The notes beneath the pieces are model-generated. The model had not been told where the DNA came from, ran no database searches, and was given only the letters and a program-made list of their open reading frames with translations. Both the position numbers and the translations under genes were made by a program. This document shows, in pieces, positions 47,167 to 49,101 of a stretch of 49,101 nucleotides of DNA (the stretch's first letter is position 1; the number at the start of each line of letters is the position of its first letter). The stretch comes from JBMOKU01 sp049324315. Lineage in GTDB: Bacteria > Bacillota > Clostridia > Peptostreptococcales > Thermotaleaceae. The stretch is taken from the NCBI GenBank assembly GCA_049324315.1, contig JBMOKU010000058.1, positions 1 through 49,101 on the forward strand, in the 5' to 3' direction.

Positions 47167-47994
47167 TTGTCAAACGTAGACTATAGTAAGTTGCAGCAAA
47201 TTGCAACAGAAATTCGGAAGGATATTATTCGAGCAGTTCATGCAGCAGGGTCCGGACATCCGGGAGGTTCTTTATCCGCTGCAGATATTTTAACGGTTCT
47301 GTATTTCCATAAGATGAATGTCGATCCACAAAATCCGAAGTTGGAAGATCGAGATCGATTTGTACTATCCAAAGGACATGCCGCTCCGGTATTATACGCT
47401 GCTTTAGCCGAAAAGGGGTTTTTTGCCAAGGAGGAACTTTTAAAGCTAAGACATATCGATGCCATGCTGCAGGGTCATCCTGATATGAAAGGGGTACCTG
47501 GTGTGGAGATGTCCACAGGTTCTCTAGGCCAAGGCTTTTCAACAACAATTGGTATGGCACTGGCTTCAAAGCTAGATGGTCGAAAGAACAGGATTTATGT
47601 ACTGTTGGGTGATGGAGAAGTACAGGAAGGTCTTGTATGGGAAGCATCTATGGCAGCTGCCCACTATAAATTAGATAATCTCACAGCTTTTCTTGACTGG
47701 AACGGACTTCAAATTGACGGAAAAACCGAGGATGTCATGAACATACATCCTGTTGTGGAAAAGTGGCAAAGCTTTGGCTGGAATGTCCTTGAAATCGACG
47801 GACATGATTTTGAACAGATTATTCATGCCATAGAAACTGCCGAAAACACCAAGGATAAACCAACAATGATTATTGCAAAAACAATAAAAGGTAAAGGTGT
47901 GTCCTTTATGGAGAATGAAGCAGGTTGGCATGGAAATGCGCCGAAAACAGAAGAGGCTGAAAAAGCTCTTGAAGAATTAGGGGGTGTGCTATAA
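47167..47994 (+). CDS. tktN: Transketolase, N-terminal (TPP-binding) subunit
   Basis: 275 residues. The thiamine-diphosphate motif is G-D-G-E-V-Q-E-G ... D-W-N-G; A-A-G-S-G-H-P-G-G-S-L-S-A-A-D and S-K-G-H-A-A-P are substrate-site hallmarks. Transketolase moves two-carbon units in the pentose phosphate pathway. Clostridia and archaea commonly encode it as two chains. I choose the TTG at 47167, eight bases after GGGAG (47154-47158), because the GTG at 47158 overlaps that site. Its stop overlaps the next start by one base. Confidence 0.94.
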   Translation: MSNVDYSKLQQIATEIRKDIIRAVHAAGSGHPGGSLSAADILTVLYFHKMNVDPQNPKLEDRDRFVLSKGHAAPVLYAALAEKGFFAKEELLKLRHIDAMLQGHPDMKGVPGVEMSTGSLGQGFSTTIGMALASKLDGRKNRIYVLLGDGEVQEGLVWEASMAAAHYKLDNLTAFLDWNGLQIDGKTEDVMNIHPVVEKWQSFGWNVLEIDGHDFEQIIHAIETAENTKDKPTMIIAKTIKGKGVSFMENEAGWHGNAPKTEEAEKALEELGGVL

Positions 47995-48938
47995 TGGCAG
48001 AACAAAAAATTGCAACAAGGGAAGCTTATGGAGAAGCCCTGGCGGAGCTTGGTAGAGTAAATGATCAAGTGGTGGTTCTGGATGCTGATTTATCAAAATC
48101 TACAAAAACAGCGGTATTTCAGAAATCATTCCCAGAACGATTTTTTAATATGGGAATAGCAGAACAAAATCTAATGGGCACAGCTGCTGGTTTTGCTACA
48201 TCCGGGAAAATTCCTTTTGCCAGTACGTTTGCCATGTTTGCAACAGGAAGAGCCTTTGAAATTATCCGAAACTCTATCTGTTATCCAAAGTTAAATGTTA
48301 AGATTTGTGCAACCCATGCAGGTATTACAGTGGGAGAGGACGGTGCATCCCATCAATCATTAGAGGATTTGGCATGCATGCGGGCAATACCCAATATGGT
48401 TGTTATTAACCCTGCGGATGCTGTTTCAGCTAAGAAAGCAATCTTTGCAATTGCTGAACATAATGGCCCGGTTTATGTAAGACTGGGAAGAGCCAGTGTA
48501 CCTGTTCTGTATGATGAAAAGGAATTTACCTTTGAAATCGGAAAAGGAAACGTATTGAAGAAAGGCAAAGATGTAACCATCATCGGTACCGGTATCATGG
48601 TTGCAGAGGCAATAAAGGCCAGTGAAATCCTTAAGGAACAGGGTATCGAGGCTAGGGTAATCGATATACATACAATAAAGCCTATTGATCAAGATATTAT
48701 CATCGAAGCTGCATCTGAAACCGGTGCCATCGTTACAGCAGAAGAACATAACATTATCGGAGGTTTAGGCTCTGCCGTTGCAGAGGTTCTTGTTGAGAAA
48801 AAGCCTGTTCCTATGAAACGTGTAGGTACAGTGGATACCTTCGGAGAGTCAGGAAAACCAAACGATTTGATGAAGAAGTACGGATTAACGGCCGAGCATA
48901 TTGTAGAAGCAGTGAAAGACGTACTGAAAATGAAATAA
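47994..48938 (+). CDS. tktC: Transketolase, C-terminal (pyrimidine-binding) subunit
   Basis: 314 residues. The pyrimidine domain has D-A-D-L-S-K-S-T-K-T, F-F-N-M-G-I-A-E-Q-N-L-M-G (conserved catalytic Glu), and A-T-H-A-G-I-T-V-G-E-D-G-A-S-H-Q; the C-terminal domain has A-E-E-H-N-I-I-G-G-L-G. It pairs with the preceding subunit, with TAATG overlap, to form the active site. A terminator follows 4 bases after its stop. Confidence 0.95.
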   Translation: MAEQKIATREAYGEALAELGRVNDQVVVLDADLSKSTKTAVFQKSFPERFFNMGIAEQNLMGTAAGFATSGKIPFASTFAMFATGRAFEIIRNSICYPKLNVKICATHAGITVGEDGASHQSLEDLACMRAIPNMVVINPADAVSAKKAIFAIAEHNGPVYVRLGRASVPVLYDEKEFTFEIGKGNVLKKGKDVTIIGTGIMVAEAIKASEILKEQGIEARVIDIHTIKPIDQDIIIEAASETGAIVTAEEHNIIGGLGSAVAEVLVEKKPVPMKRVGTVDTFGESGKPNDLMKKYGLTAEHIVEAVKDVLKMK

Positions 48939-48941
48939 TAG

Positions 48942-48973
48942 GAGAGGGAGGATTTATTCCTTCCCTCTTTTCT
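48942..48973 (+). terminator. Rho-independent terminator of the transketolase operon
   Basis: GAGGGA-GGA, loop TTTAT, TCC-T-TCCCTC, TTTTCT. One bulged T. Confidence 0.85.
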
Positions 48974-48979
48974 ATTTGG

Positions 48980-49101
48980 GTGCGTCCAGTGAAGCTGGAC
49001 TACACTAGCGGGTGCAAGTCCCGTCCCAGTAATCGCCAGTGAGCTGGGTAGCCAATCTCGGTGCGTTGCAGTAATGCAGGGTGCTAAGCGAGAGGGTAAA
49101 G
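48980..49101 (+). mobile_element. Group II intron, 5' end (cut by the window edge)
   Basis: The sequence begins GTGCG, the conserved 5' end of bacterial group II introns, followed by domain I-like hairpins: CCAG/CTGG, GCGGG TGCAAGT CCCGT, and CCCAG...CTGGG. The junction lies six bases after the transketolase terminator T-run, the kind of site used by class C introns, although the class cannot be settled from 122 bases. The intron-encoded reverse transcriptase would lie past the window. Confidence 0.85.

Noticed and set aside
1..49101. tRNA, rRNA, T-box leaders or prophage genes
   Set aside because: I looked for typical motifs (GGTTCRANNCC loops, T-box GGTGG core, phage structural or integrase motifs) and saw none.

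Overview
The window is low-GC Gram-positive DNA from an anaerobic, spore-forming member of the Clostridia. An Alkaliphilus/Natronincola-like or Peptostreptococcales organism would fit, but that is inference. The basis is strong Shine-Dalgarno sites (AGGAGG type), SigA-like promoters, a likely glycine-reductase gene end, split transketolase, a germination lipoprotein gene (gerS-like) next to alr and mazEF, and S-layer-type cell-wall polymer genes. No rRNA, tRNA, CRISPR array or prophage was seen.

Layout. 1-3.5 kb: end of a probable grdD, luxS, an MsmK/UgpC-type ABC ATPase and a PucR/CdaR-type regulator, the last two split by a 146-bp MITE. 3.6-12.3 kb: an FAD oxidoreductase followed by a 2002-residue signalling protein (Ser/Thr kinase, AAA ATPase, TPR-like region, GAF, PAS-like, Hpt and CheA-like ATPase), facing a membrane protein that looks like a pseudokinase fused to a PKD domain. 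12.6-21.3 kb: housekeeping genes (gpmI, a GDT1-family manganese exporter under a yybP-ykoY riboswitch, glyoxalase, pepD, a polysaccharide deacetylase, a lipoprotein, gdhA). 21.7-28.4 kb: ACT/DUF711 pair, cspA, psd, a PHP phosphatase, mgtE with an elaborate leader, a 30-residue membrane protein, and a DUF421 protein. 28.5-34.1 kb: a diguanylate cyclase, a two-component system and a CHASE4/HD-GYP phosphodiesterase. 34.3-40.7 kb: a coiled-coil protein, acpS, nnr, a CBS protein, gerS-like, alr, mazE, mazF. 40.9-47.0 kb: a secreted protein, murJ, a DUF5693 protein, csaB and tagA. 47.2-48.9 kb: split transketolase. The last 122 bases are the 5' end of a group II intron placed just after the transketolase terminator.

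How the genes work together. csaB and tagA, with the MurJ-family flippase and DUF5693 protein, look like a secondary cell-wall polymer module (a pyruvylated polymer that holds SLH-domain surface proteins). GGDEF and HD-GYP genes on either side of a two-component system suggest local c-di-GMP signalling. Two divalent-metal genes carry their own RNA control: manganese export through a known riboswitch, and magnesium transport (mgtE) through a leader with a candidate upstream reading frame and two mutually exclusive hairpins.

Most notable points: (1) the mgtE leader encodes D-A-S-P-L-P-R-R, resembling the enterobacterial MgtL leader peptide; (2) a MITE with perfect 15-bp inverted ends and a perfect 9-bp target duplication sits inside a former operon; (3) three families of intergenic palindromic repeats, one built from degenerate 7-base units; (4) the giant kinase/FAD/pseudokinase locus; (5) a GDT1 transporter with a Cys-rich tail. 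Starts were chosen by ribosome binding site, promoter position and family length. All family calls are from reading the sequence; no database was searched.
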